From the NCBI RefSeq assembly GCF_902506065.1, contig NZ_LR732912.1:2354154-2418153 (forward strand): a DNA stretch of 64,000 bases, in the 5' to 3' direction. The position numbers were made by a program, and so were the translations under genes. Positions 26,165 through 35,090 of this stretch are shown piece by piece. How positions within the stretch are numbered: the stretch's first letter is position 1; each line of letters starts with the position of its first letter. Source of the stretch: Arthrobacter sp. 9V. Its GTDB lineage: Bacteria; Actinomycetota; Actinomycetes; Actinomycetales; Micrococcaceae. The notes below the pieces were generated by a model, which saw nothing but the letters and a program-made list of their open reading frames with translations, was not told the origin of the DNA and made no database searches.

Positions 26165-26192
26165 TGCGTCCGGTACAGGAACGCTGGACGCA
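26165..26192. terminator. Inverted repeat after the gentisate operon
   Basis: TGCGTCC (26165-26171) and GGACGCA (26186-26192) can pair across 14 bases, 21 bases after the isomerase stop. No T tract follows, so an attenuator or protein site is equally possible. Confidence 0.35.
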
Positions 26193-26225
26193 TCTACGTT
26201 GATCTATACCGCAGCCGCAGACCTT

Positions 26226-26246
26226 TGATATATTAGTTAAGTATTA
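26226..26246. promoter_or_regulatory. TGATATATTAGT element upstream of the aminotransferase
   Basis: An AT-rich imperfect palindrome 42 bases before the aminotransferase ATG. Its first 12 bases match the palindrome upstream of the transporter at 30182 in 11 of 12 positions. A shared regulator is inferred. Confidence 0.35.
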
Positions 26247-26288
26247 GATGTCTACGAACGACTCTTGACTCAACGAGGAGTACAAAGC

Positions 26289-27488
26289 ATGCAGCAATTC
26301 GCGCATCGACTCGACCGGCTCGGCACCGAAACCGCCTTTAGCGTCGCCCAGGCTGCGGCGGCCTGGAAGGCGAAAGGGAATCTGGTTTTTCCTTTCCACC
26401 TTGGTGACATCAACATCCCCACCGCCCCTCACATTGTCGAAGCGATGACCAAGGCAATCGCTGACGGATACACGGGCTACTGCCCTGGTCCCGGCATCCC
26501 CCAGCTGCGCGAAGCCCTCGCCGAGGACATCGGATCACGCCGTGGCATCAGCCTGTCCCCGGATAACGTGGTGGTGATGACAGGCGGCAAACCGGTCATC
26601 ACCAAGTTCCTGCAAACAGTGATGAATCCCGGGCAGGAAGTGTTGTACCCGAACCCGGGCTTCCCCATCTACGAATCGCAGATCGAATACCTCGGAGGCA
26701 CAGCAGTACCGTACCGCTACCTCCCCACCAGCCAGGGCTTCTCGATTGACCTCGATCAGGTACGCGCTTCCATCACCCCGAACACCGTGGCGATCATCTA
26801 CAACGACCTGCAGAACCCGATTTCCGCTGAGTCCACCGCAGCTGAGCGCGAGGCAATCGCCCGGATCGCCCAGGAGCACAATCTCTGGGTACTGTCCGAC
26901 GAGGCCTACTTCGAGACCCGCTACGAAGGCGTCTCCAGCTCCATTGCCTCCATCCCTGAAATGGCTGAACGCACCGTCATTCTCTACACGTTCAGCAAGA
27001 AGTTCGCCATGACAGGCTCACGCCTCGGCTGCGCTGTAGCGCCCCTCGAGATCGCTAAAGTACTCAGCACCCTGAACACCAACGATGAGTCATGCACCAC
27101 GCACTACGTTCAGTGGGCAGGCATTGCAGCGCTCCGCGGAACGCAGGAACCCGTCCAGCAAATGCTCGACATCCTGCGTGAGCGCCGGGATGCCGCCTGC
27201 GAACTCGTCAACTCCGTTCCCGGGATGCACGTGGCTGTGCCCCAATCGACGTTCTATCTCTTCCCGGACGTTACTGACGTCATGGAGAAAATGGGCTACA
27301 CGGCAGTGGGCGACTTCGCCAGTGACGCCCTGTACAAGACCGGTGTTTCTTTCTGCACGCGGGAGCACTTCGGCCGGCGCCAGCCTGGCGAAGAACGGCA
27401 GTACATCCGCCTGGCCTACTCAGGCATCGACGTCGCCGACATCAAGGATGGCCTGGGCCGCCTCCGCGAATGGATCGTGAGCGCATGA
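26289..27488 (+). CDS. PLP-dependent class I/II aminotransferase
   Basis: 399 residues from the ATG at 26289 with GAGGAG upstream; an in-frame TTG at 26265 is rejected. Fold-type I features: the GYTGYCPGPGIPQLREALAED substrate loop, VVVMTGGKPVI, the cofactor-binding YNDLQNPISAESTAAER, WVLSDEAYFETRY, the Schiff-base Lys in YTFSKKFAMTGSRLG, and the C-terminal Arg in EERQYIRLAYSG. It resembles aspartate/aromatic aminotransferases. Its stop overlaps the 2-hydroxyacid dehydrogenase start by 4 bases, so a 2-oxo acid made by transamination could be reduced by the partner, or the reverse. The substrate is not known. Confidence 0.88.
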   Translation: MQQFAHRLDRLGTETAFSVAQAAAAWKAKGNLVFPFHLGDINIPTAPHIVEAMTKAIADGYTGYCPGPGIPQLREALAEDIGSRRGISLSPDNVVVMTGGKPVITKFLQTVMNPGQEVLYPNPGFPIYESQIEYLGGTAVPYRYLPTSQGFSIDLDQVRASITPNTVAIIYNDLQNPISAESTAAEREAIARIAQEHNLWVLSDEAYFETRYEGVSSSIASIPEMAERTVILYTFSKKFAMTGSRLGCAVAPLEIAKVLSTLNTNDESCTTHYVQWAGIAALRGTQEPVQQMLDILRERRDAACELVNSVPGMHVAVPQSTFYLFPDVTDVMEKMGYTAVGDFASDALYKTGVSFCTREHFGRRQPGEERQYIRLAYSGIDVADIKDGLGRLREWIVSA

Positions 27489-28444
27489 GCCGGGTGGTCG
27501 TCACGGGACGCATCCCCGACGCTGCCATTGAAAAGCTCCGCGCCGAACACGACGTCGACGCCTGGGACGGTCCTGAGACCATCAGCCGCGATGAGCTCTT
27601 GCGCCGGGTCGCCGGCGCAGATGCGATCGTGTCCCTGCTCACCGAAAGGGTCGATGCAGAACTGCTCGACGCCGCCGGTCCGCAGCTCAAAGTCGTGGCG
27701 AACGTCGCCGTCGGGTATGACAACATCGACGTTCCCGCCTGCAGCGAACGGAGCATCGTGGCCACCAACACTCCCGGGGTGCTCACCGACGCCACAGCGG
27801 ACATCGCCTTCGGCCTGATCCTCATGGCCACCAGGAGGCTCGGCGAGGGCGAGCGGCTTATCCGCTCCGGCCAGGCGTGGAAATGGGGAATGTACTTCCT
27901 GCTCGGGTCCAGCTTGCAAGGGAAGACCCTCGGCGTCGTAGGGATGGGCGGCATCGGCCAAGCGACCGCACGCCGCGCCAAAGCCTTCGGCATGGAGATC
28001 GTCTACCAGTCCCGCAGCGAAATCGACCCAACGATAGCCGCAGACTTGGGTGCCCGCCGGGTGGACCTCGACGAACTACTGGCCGTGTCCGACGTCGTGT
28101 CAGTTCACTGCCCCTACGGTCCCGCAACTCATCACCTGATCGGGGCCGAACAGCTCGCCGCGATGAAGAGTTCTGCTTTCCTCATCAACACCGCGCGCGG
28201 ACCCATCGTGGATGAGGATGCACTGGCCACCGCCCTCCGGGAGGGTGTAATTGCCGGTGCCGGGCTCGACGTCTACGAGAAAGAACCTAGCGTCCACCCA
28301 GGACTGCTGGAGCTGGACAATGTGGCGCTCCTGCCGCACCTGGGCTCGGCCACCGTGGAGACGCGCACAGGCATGGCCATGCTCGCGGCCGATAATGCAC
28401 TCGCGGTGTTGAGCGGGGAACGACCACCCGCGCCTATCGCCTAG
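27485..28444 (+). CDS. D-isomer-specific 2-hydroxyacid dehydrogenase
   Basis: 319 residues, ATG at 27485 in an ATGA overlap. The NAD-binding motif is LGVVGMGGIGQATARRAKAFGMEIVYQSR. Catalytic residues are the Arg in INTARGPIVDEDAL, the Glu in LDVYEKEPSVHPGLLELDNV, and the His in LLPHLGSATVETR. It is closest in appearance to glyoxylate/hydroxypyruvate reductases. It is coupled to the aminotransferase, as expected for interconversion of an amino acid, its oxo acid and its hydroxy acid. Confidence 0.9.
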   Translation: MSRVVVTGRIPDAAIEKLRAEHDVDAWDGPETISRDELLRRVAGADAIVSLLTERVDAELLDAAGPQLKVVANVAVGYDNIDVPACSERSIVATNTPGVLTDATADIAFGLILMATRRLGEGERLIRSGQAWKWGMYFLLGSSLQGKTLGVVGMGGIGQATARRAKAFGMEIVYQSRSEIDPTIAADLGARRVDLDELLAVSDVVSVHCPYGPATHHLIGAEQLAAMKSSAFLINTARGPIVDEDALATALREGVIAGAGLDVYEKEPSVHPGLLELDNVALLPHLGSATVETRTGMAMLAADNALAVLSGERPPAPIA

Positions 28445-28604
28445 CGGAGCGGCCGGACAAACAAGCTGACTCTGAGGGGGTGTCCGCGCTTTCCGGGCGC
28501 CCCTTCACTGCCCTCCTCAACTCCGGGCCACGGCCTGGAATCCGCAGCGACGTCGAAATGGAGTTCAGTAGGGTTAGGGTGACCCCGGAATGAGGACCAC
28601 CCCC

Positions 28605-30014
28605 ATGAACACCCCTGCCAGCAAGACTGCCGTGGATCGGCACTACGACTTGATCATCATCGGCACAGGATCCGGAAACTCCATTCCCGGGCCTGAGTTC
28701 GAGGACCAATCGATCGCGATCATTGAGGAGGCATCGTTCGGCGGGACCTGCCTGAACGTCGGCTGCATCCCGACGAAGATGTATGTGCATGCCGCCGACG
28801 TCGCGCTGCAGACCGCAGAGTCCGGGAGGCTGGGCCTGGATGCCGAGGTCAACTCCGTTGACTGGCCGGGCATGGTGTCCCGCGTCTTCGAGAACCGCGT
28901 GGACCCCATCGCCACCGCCGGTGAGGAATATCGCCGCGGACCACAGACCCCGAACATCGATGTCTACGACCAGCACGCCGTTTTCGTTGGAGAACGCACG
29001 TTGCGCACGGGCCAAGGGGTCCACCAGAGAACCATCTCCGGTGACCAGGTAGTGGTCGCCGCCGGCTCCCGTCCCGTCATACCGGAGGCCATCGCGGCCT
29101 CGGGCGTGCCGTACCACACCAACGAGGACATCATGCGGCTTCCGCAGCTACCCAAATCCTTGGTGATCATTGGCGGTGGCTACATCGCCATGGAGTTCGC
29201 CCACGTCTTTGACGCCCTCGGCACGGACGTCACCATCATTGCCCGCTCCACGCTCCTGCGGAACCTCGACGAAGACCTTCACGACCGTTTCAACGCCCTG
29301 GCTGCCGAGCGCTTCGACGTCCGGTTCGGCCGGACCACTATGGCCGCGGACCAGACGGAGGAGGGCATAACCCTCAGGCTCGACGACGGCTCCACCGCCA
29401 CCGGGGAGGTACTGCTGGTAGCCGCCGGACGCATCCCCAACGGAGACCTACTGGACCTGCCCTCCGGCGGGATTGAGACGATAGGTGCCGGGCGCCTCAA
29501 GGTAGATCAGTACGGCCGGTCAACTTCGGCACCAGGGGTCTGGGCGTTGGGCGATGTCTCTTCCCCCTACATGCTCAAACACGTCGCCAACGCCGAGATG
29601 CGAGCGGTGCGCCACAACCTGCTGAACCCGGAAAAGCTGCAGAAGATGCCACATGATCACGTCCCCGCCGCGGTCTTCACCCACCCCCAGATCGCCACGG
29701 TAGGCATGACCGAGTCCCAAGCCCGCAAACATGGGCACAACGTCACTGTGAAAGTCCAGGACTACGGGGACGTCGCCTTCGGCTGGGCCATGGAAGACAC
29801 CACCGGCATCTGCAAACTGATCGCCGATCAGGACACCGGTAAACTCCTCGGCGCCCACTACATGGGTCCACAAGCATCAACCCTGATCCAGCAAATGATC
29901 ACCGTCCTGGCCTTCGACCTCGACGTACGCCAGTTCGCTGCCAAGCAATACTGGATTCACCCGGCACTTCCCGAAGTCACCGAGAACGCCCTGCTCGGTC
30001 TAAAGTTCAAGTAA
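28605..30014 (+). CDS. mtr: Mycothione reductase
   Basis: 469 residues from the ATG at 28605, which has GAGGA seven bases upstream; an ATG at 28590 is less well placed. The N-terminal FAD motif IIIGTGSGNSI is characteristic of this enzyme. The redox-active disulfide is Cys49/Cys54 in GGTCLNVGCIPTK. A second nucleotide motif is VIIGGGYIAMEFAHVF, and the C-terminal dimer domain carries HPALPEVTEN with its catalytic His. It uses NADPH to reduce mycothiol disulfide, which maintains the cofactor of the maleylpyruvate isomerase 2.5 kb upstream. It has its own upstream gap of 160 bases. Confidence 0.9.
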   Translation: MNTPASKTAVDRHYDLIIIGTGSGNSIPGPEFEDQSIAIIEEASFGGTCLNVGCIPTKMYVHAADVALQTAESGRLGLDAEVNSVDWPGMVSRVFENRVDPIATAGEEYRRGPQTPNIDVYDQHAVFVGERTLRTGQGVHQRTISGDQVVVAAGSRPVIPEAIAASGVPYHTNEDIMRLPQLPKSLVIIGGGYIAMEFAHVFDALGTDVTIIARSTLLRNLDEDLHDRFNALAAERFDVRFGRTTMAADQTEEGITLRLDDGSTATGEVLLVAAGRIPNGDLLDLPSGGIETIGAGRLKVDQYGRSTSAPGVWALGDVSSPYMLKHVANAEMRAVRHNLLNPEKLQKMPHDHVPAAVFTHPQIATVGMTESQARKHGHNVTVKVQDYGDVAFGWAMEDTTGICKLIADQDTGKLLGAHYMGPQASTLIQQMITVLAFDLDVRQFAAKQYWIHPALPEVTENALLGLKFK

Positions 30015-30080
30015 CCGGGCAGGCTTGTACCCACCAAACCTCTTAGGCCTTGACCGAGACGTACCTCACGCCTAGAGTTC

Positions 30081-30101
30081 TGATATATGAGTCATATGTC
30101 A
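30081..30101. promoter_or_regulatory. 21-bp near-perfect palindrome, candidate operator
   Basis: TGATATATGA and TCATATGTCA flank a central G at 30091, with 9 of 10 positions paired. It stands 80 bases before the transporter ATG. Size and AT-rich symmetry fit GntR-type sites; the regulator is not identifiable here. Confidence 0.5.
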
Positions 30102-30167
30102 CATTGTGCCGATCCTGATCAGAGTCTTGTTCTTCTGGTGCCGTCAGTGCTTGCACCGAATCCGGAA

Positions 30168-30181
30168 GGGGATAAATCCCC
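30168..30181 (+). promoter_or_regulatory. Hairpin that could mask the transporter ribosome site
   Basis: GGGGAT and ATCCCC are separated by AA and abut the ATG at 30182. The 5' arm is part of the AAGGGG ribosome site. A realistic fold would pair four bases with a six-base loop. Confidence 0.35.
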
Positions 30182-31594
30182 ATGATTCATCCAGCCAGGA
30201 CGACGGACTCCGCAGAGACCTCCGTGTCAAAAGAGACCAATGCAAAGTTCAAACGCCGCTTCATGGTGCGGCTTGTCGCCGTTTTCATCGGTGGGATGTT
30301 CCTCGACGGTTACATCCTCGGAATCATAGGGCCCGTCACCGGGCCCATGCGGTCAGAGCTCCAGCTGGACGAACTATCTTTGGGGCTGATCGCCGCAGGC
30401 CCACTGGTTGGTATCTTCGTCGGCTCACCGCTGGCCGGCTGGGCAACCGACAAGTTTGGACGCAAGCCCATGTTCCTCCTGGATATGGGCCTGTTCCTGA
30501 TCGCGTCAGGAGCCCAATTCTTCATAACCTCCGGAGACGGAGCCGTGATCCAGCTGGTCGCAATCCGGTTCCTGATGGGCGTCGCGATCGGCGGCGAGTA
30601 CTCAATCGGCGGACCCCTCCTATCAGAGTTCTCCCCTCCAAAACTCCGTGGTCGATTGCTCGGGCTGACCCTGATCGCCTGGTATGTGGGTTTCATGATG
30701 GCATTCATCATCGGCACCCTCCTGCACGACGCCGGCACCCCATGGCGCCTCGTCATCGGCACGAGCACCATACTGGCCTTGGTCCTGTTCGTTGCCCGCT
30801 TGGGCCTCCCGGAATCTCCCAGCTGGCTCATTACGAAAGGACGGCGAAAAGAAGCACTCGCGATCGCCCACAGATACGTCGAGTCGCCCCAGATGCATGA
30901 CAGCATCACCGAAGAGATTAACCTGAGGATGGTCCAGGAGTCCCAGGCCGCGCAGGGCAGAACCAAAATCAAGGCTGCTTCCATCGGAATGCTGTTCTCG
31001 AGGCAGTACTGGCGCACCACCCTCTTCACTGCAGGTTTTTGGTTCTGCGCGGTCACCCCGTACTTCGCAATCGCAACCTTCGCCGACGACGTGCTCAACC
31101 AATTCGGTTTCGGCGGCGGCTGGACCGGTGGCGTTGGACTATCCGCACTTGCAGCCGCGGGGGTCGTTACCACCGTGCTACTTATAGACAAGCTCGGCCG
31201 CCGAATCCTTACCGTGCCCGGGCAGTGGCTCTGTGCAGGCATCCTGCTGGTGATCGGAGTCTGGGCGGATGCACCGGCGATCCTCGTGCTCGTTCTATTC
31301 CTGGCTTTCTCCTTCTTCAATGCCGGCTACACCACCATGACCCAGGTCTATCCCGCAGAGGTATTCCCCGGTCACCTCCGCGGCATTGGCATGGGCTTCT
31401 CTGCCGCATTCAGCCGCATCGGAGCCGCGCTTGGCACCTTCGCCTTGCCATGGGCCATCAGCAACATCGGAATGGGTCCAAGCATGGTCGTAGCCGCAGC
31501 AGTCGCGCTCCTCGGCGCAGTCCTCTCGCAGTGGCTCGCACCCGAGACGAAGGGCCGCACCCTCGCCGAAATCTCAGCAGACTTCTCCCACTGA
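30182..31594 (+). CDS. MFS transporter, sugar-porter-like
   Basis: 470 residues, about 12 membrane helices. MFS signatures: LAGWATDKFGRKPMFLLDMG after helix 2, RFLMGVAIGGEYSIGGPLLSEFSPPKLRGRLLG around helices 4-5, PESPSWLITKGRRKEA in the central loop, VTTVLLIDKLGRRIL, and the C-terminal PETKGRTLAEI. The last two are typical of the sugar porter family and its aromatic-acid relatives. The cargo is unknown; neighbours suggest a small organic or amino-acid-derived compound. AAGGGG precedes the ATG. Confidence 0.85.
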   Translation: MIHPARTTDSAETSVSKETNAKFKRRFMVRLVAVFIGGMFLDGYILGIIGPVTGPMRSELQLDELSLGLIAAGPLVGIFVGSPLAGWATDKFGRKPMFLLDMGLFLIASGAQFFITSGDGAVIQLVAIRFLMGVAIGGEYSIGGPLLSEFSPPKLRGRLLGLTLIAWYVGFMMAFIIGTLLHDAGTPWRLVIGTSTILALVLFVARLGLPESPSWLITKGRRKEALAIAHRYVESPQMHDSITEEINLRMVQESQAAQGRTKIKAASIGMLFSRQYWRTTLFTAGFWFCAVTPYFAIATFADDVLNQFGFGGGWTGGVGLSALAAAGVVTTVLLIDKLGRRILTVPGQWLCAGILLVIGVWADAPAILVLVLFLAFSFFNAGYTTMTQVYPAEVFPGHLRGIGMGFSAAFSRIGAALGTFALPWAISNIGMGPSMVVAAAVALLGAVLSQWLAPETKGRTLAEISADFSH

Positions 31595-31892
31595 AGCGGC
31601 TGTACAACGGCTGCGGACTTCGTGTCAGAACCAACGGCCGTGGACATTCTTGACGGCGTCTTCCTAAACCCGCCGACGACGACTCAGTCGGCGCCGGGCC
31701 GGACGGCGGCAAGATCCGGACCGGCGAGGCGTCGTCGAGCTCGTTGAAGTACTCACAGGAGGTTACCTCTCCTGAGGACGAGCCAGGAACAACGCTCCGA
31801 CGGCAGCCAATCGAACTTCTTCCGACTGGAGAATCCCGACCGGGAAGACGCATGACGTCCCGATAGGATCCGCTTTCGAGCCCCGGTTTGAG
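31595..31892. other. Intergenic stretch, no gene recognised
   Basis: 298 bases between the convergent transporter and nucleoside hydrolase genes. The only structure seen is a weak hairpin, CGCCGAC (31671-31677) with GTCGGCG (31687-31693), without a T run. No reading frame here looks coding. Confidence 0.5.
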
Positions 31893-32756
31893 TCAGCCGG
31901 CAGTCGTCGCGGAATGACGTTGGGCGTGCAATCGAAGACTGGCCAGAAAGTCGGCAACGATCAGCCGCGCATCAACGTGTTGGCACATTCGCCGGCGGGG
32001 AGATGCGCTCGTAGTGTCGAATCTACTGGTCACTTCCTCGAGCCCGGTGACAACCAAAGGGGCGCTATCACCCAGGCACCACAACGGACCGAATTTGATA
32101 AAGTCCGGGACTTCCAAGCCGTGAAAGTGATCCCATAGCCACCTACCTACGCGGCTGCCACCTTTAAGTGCCTCATCGAGCTCCGCCACGGAAATGACAA
32201 CCTGTTGGTAGGCCTCCAAAGGAAACTGGTCAATTTCCAGCTGCTGATTTGCAAAGACGAACTGCGCAGCCATGGGGTCAGTGAAGTAGTTGTACTCATC
32301 GTGATCCAACCCCTTGGAAGATCCACCGACCCAAGCCAGCTTGAACCGTGATGCAATCCCGGGCTCCTCCAAGAGCGCATCTGCCACGTTTGTGAGCGGC
32401 CCTGCGCACACCAGCGTCAAGGGCAACTCGCCCTCGTCACGCACTGCCTCAATGATCGCTTGGGCCGCCGGATTCTTACGGATCCGGCCTGTAAATGCCG
32501 AATCCGGTCCTGCTTGTACGGTTGCGTGGCCACGTCTATCCAAGATGTCCATCAACTCCAGTGCAAGTTCGGCTCCAGCCTGAGCCTTGCCGGCAGGCGG
32601 ACCAAACATGGGGTTGGTAAGCGAACTTGTGATTGCAACGATCCGATTAGCGGGTGCCATGGCGTGGTGGGCAAGCCCGACGAGTCCGTCCGGATCGCCG
32701 GCCCAGTCGTTGTCCAGGACCACTCTGCTCTTTGCTGCGATGCTTATCATTGACAT
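31893..32756 (-). CDS. Inosine/uridine-preferring nucleoside hydrolase family protein
   Basis: 287 residues. The N-terminal calcium/ribose motif is VVLDNDWAGDPDGLVGLAHH, the DNDxxGDPDG variant of the canonical DxDxxxDD; where the classical second Asp is a calcium ligand this protein has Pro22, then Asp23. Other family segments are LTLVCAGPLTNVADALLEEP, AWVGGSS and a final HVDARLIVADFLA. It would release a base from a ribonucleoside, but the variant motif leaves substrate and activity open. The ATG at 32756 has AGGAGAGG upstream. It stands alone downstream of the LysR gene. Confidence 0.8.
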   Translation of the reverse strand: MSMISIAAKSRVVLDNDWAGDPDGLVGLAHHAMAPANRIVAITSSLTNPMFGPPAGKAQAGAELALELMDILDRRGHATVQAGPDSAFTGRIRKNPAAQAIIEAVRDEGELPLTLVCAGPLTNVADALLEEPGIASRFKLAWVGGSSKGLDHDEYNYFTDPMAAQFVFANQQLEIDQFPLEAYQQVVISVAELDEALKGGSRVGRWLWDHFHGLEVPDFIKFGPLWCLGDSAPLVVTGLEEVTSRFDTTSASPRRRMCQHVDARLIVADFLASLRLHAQRHSATTAG

Positions 32757-32931
32757 GCGGATTTAGACCTCTCCTGAAGCAGTAAATTCCATGGTGGCTC
32801 GTGATCTGGCCGGTCGCGACGTGGGCCCTCAAATGTACTCCAATATGGCCTAAGTTTGGTGGCCAGCGCGCCCGAGCGCAGATGCGAGGAAGCAATGGCT
32901 GCTGTCGTTAGGAGACCACCCGAAGAGTGCT

Positions 32932-33816
32932 TCAGCTCCCCAGCGGTGTGTGGCGTTGAAGACCGCTCAGGAATTGGTCCACGGCTGGTGACTGCGTTCG
33001 TCCCCTGGCGGAATAGAGGGCCGTCTGTGGACGCCCGCTGAGCGGCCTCGTCACTACGCCGGGCATCTGAAAACGCCGGACGGATTCGGGAAGGATTGAA
33101 ATCCCCAAACCCGCAGCTACCAGCCCAAGGACGGTTTCCTGATGGATGGTCTGCTGAACTACCTGTGGAGAAAATCCCAGACCGTCAAACAAGCGGTGTA
33201 TCCGGGTCACGAACCCCGGCATCAGGCGGTAAGGGAACAGGATCATCGGCTCCTGTTCCAAATCTGCCGGCCGCACTTCCCCGCCCAGGGCCAACGGGTG
33301 TGCCTCAGGCAGGACGGCAACCAAGTCCTCGGTGCTTACGAGCTCCATGGTCAGTCCCGGGACCTCTCCCGGATCACGGATAAGCCCCAGGTCCAGGTCG
33401 CCGTCGAGCAGTTGTTCAATCTGCTCGCCACTGGTTAGTGGGCTGAGGATCAGTTCCACGCGGGGGCGTTCCCGTCGGAAGGCCCTGATGGCTTCGGGGA
33501 TGGTGGTGTAGCTGGCCGAGCTGACGAAGCCCACCTTGATCCGGCCACTAAGGCCCGCTGCCACGCTGGCAACATCATCGGCAGCTGCATCAAGTTCGAC
33601 TACTGCGTGCTGAACGCGACGCTTGAAGGCCTCGCCGGCAGATGTGAGGGCAACGCGCCTGGTGGTCCGGTCAAACAGCTGAACCCCAAGCTCACGCTCC
33701 AGCCGTCTGATGGCGACAGTGAGCGGGGGCTGGGTAAGGTGCAGCCGCTCTGCTGCCCGGCCGAAATGTAGCTCATCGGCGACCACGAGGAAGTACCGGA
33801 GCTGACGCAGTTCCAT
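32932..33816 (-). CDS. LysR-family transcriptional regulator
   Basis: 294 residues. The N-terminal winged helix is MELRQLRYFLVVADELHFGRAAERLHLTQPPLTVAIRRLERELGVQLFDRTTRRVALTSAG in outline, followed by a two-lobed effector domain (IKVGFVSSASYTTIPEAIRAFR, LDLGLIRDPGEVPGL, ILPESVRRF). It is divergent from the sarcosine-oxidase-like gene with a 122-base gap, the usual layout for a LysR activator and its target. It could also influence the nucleoside hydrolase behind it. The inducer is unknown. Confidence 0.9.
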   Translation of the reverse strand: MELRQLRYFLVVADELHFGRAAERLHLTQPPLTVAIRRLERELGVQLFDRTTRRVALTSAGEAFKRRVQHAVVELDAAADDVASVAAGLSGRIKVGFVSSASYTTIPEAIRAFRRERPRVELILSPLTSGEQIEQLLDGDLDLGLIRDPGEVPGLTMELVSTEDLVAVLPEAHPLALGGEVRPADLEQEPMILFPYRLMPGFVTRIHRLFDGLGFSPQVVQQTIHQETVLGLVAAGLGISILPESVRRFQMPGVVTRPLSGRPQTALYSARGRTQSPAVDQFLSGLQRHTPLGS

Positions 33817-33938
33817 CTTGATTCTTTCGATTGACGCTAATAATTGCTACACAAATGATATTGGACGCAGCACCATTCGGGATGGGTAACTGGTTGAAGC
33901 GGAATCAACGCGTCAGCCACAACACAGGGGATCCATCC

Positions 33939-35090
33939 ATGGAATCGATCGAATACGTCGTCGTCGGAGCAGGACTGTCAGGGGCCGCCACGGCTTGGCA
34001 GCTTGCCGCCCAAGGCCACGAGGTCGCGTTGCTGGAGCGCTCCACACCAGCAAATAATGCTGGAAGCTCGCATGGATCTGCGCGGATTTTCCGCTACGCC
34101 TACCCCAGCGAGTTCTACACCGGCCTGGTCAAGGAGGCCAAAGCCGGTTGGGACGAACTCGCCAACGTGAGCGGCAAACAACTCATCAAGCCCACAGGTG
34201 CGGTGGACTATGGAACGGTCAGGCAGCCTGAACGCCTTGCCGCGGCCCTGTCTGCACACGGCATTGACCATGAGCTCCTGTCCCCCACCGACGCTCAGGA
34301 TCGCTGGCCGCAGATCGCTTTCGACACCCAGGTACTCTGGCACCCCGGCGCCGGGGTAATCGACGCCCACGAATCAGTTGCTGCCATGGTCGACCAGGCA
34401 GTTGCCCATGGCGCACAACTGCACACGAACTGGGCTGTCACCTCAATCAGTGGATCCGAAGGCGCATTCATCCTCACCTCCGACGATGGCCGGTCCCTTA
34501 GGGCCGGCAACGTCGTCGTCGCCGCGGGTGGATGGCTGCCTCAGCTACTTGATCACCTCTCTCTTCCATCCCAGTGGCTGGCCAATATGCCGGCCCTCGA
34601 AGTACGCCAAGAGCAGGCCTACCACTTCCCCTACGCAGACGTGGCACGTCAGAGCGGATCCCCGTGGCCCACATTCATCCATAAACGCGCAGGTTGGGAG
34701 GCTTACGGCTTGCCCGGTGGCCGGGATGCGGGTTTCCGCGGCCAGAAGGTCGCCGAGTACAACGGCGGTAAGGTTCTGCCGTCCGCCGCCTACCAGGACG
34801 GCCTGATTGACCCGGTCAACCGACGGCGCGTTGTTGAATACGTCGAAAAGTACCTCCCCGGCCTCATCCCGGAACCCTACGCGGAGACCACTTGCCTGTT
34901 CACGAACACACCCACGGAAGACTTCATCCTGGACCGCACTGAGGGCATCACCATAGTCTCCCCTTGTTCCGGCCACGGCGCTAAGTTCGCACCACTGATC
35001 GGCCAATTTGCTGCGGATCTGGCCACTGGCACCGGAACCGCAGCAGACCAATTCCGCCTCGCCACCGCAGGAGCAGGAGCCCGCTCATGA
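33939..35090 (+). CDS. Sarcosine oxidase/N-methyltryptophan oxidase-like FAD flavoenzyme
   Basis: 383 residues from the ATG at 33939 (CAGGGG eight bases upstream). The DAO fold opens with YVVVGAGLSGAATAWQLAAQGHEVALLER. SSHGSARIFRYAY is typical of the monomeric sarcosine oxidase group, and the Cys in TTCLFTNTPTEDFILD aligns with the residue that carries covalent FAD in that group. SGHGAKFAPLIGQ closes the FAD site. It likely oxidises a secondary or N-substituted amine to an imine, giving hydrogen peroxide. ATGA overlap with the carbamoylase gene. Confidence 0.85.
   Translation: MESIEYVVVGAGLSGAATAWQLAAQGHEVALLERSTPANNAGSSHGSARIFRYAYPSEFYTGLVKEAKAGWDELANVSGKQLIKPTGAVDYGTVRQPERLAAALSAHGIDHELLSPTDAQDRWPQIAFDTQVLWHPGAGVIDAHESVAAMVDQAVAHGAQLHTNWAVTSISGSEGAFILTSDDGRSLRAGNVVVAAGGWLPQLLDHLSLPSQWLANMPALEVRQEQAYHFPYADVARQSGSPWPTFIHKRAGWEAYGLPGGRDAGFRGQKVAEYNGGKVLPSAAYQDGLIDPVNRRRVVEYVEKYLPGLIPEPYAETTCLFTNTPTEDFILDRTEGITIVSPCSGHGAKFAPLIGQFAADLATGTGTAADQFRLATAGAGARS

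Noticed and set aside
30310..31320. 336-aa reverse-strand open frame opposite the MFS transporter
   Set aside because: The plus-strand frame has all MFS motifs; the antisense product is Ser/Arg/Pro-rich without domain structure.
31458..31853. 131-aa frame covering the intergenic region after the MFS gene
   Set aside because: It overlaps the transporter's 3' end, has low-complexity Arg/Leu composition and no start signal.
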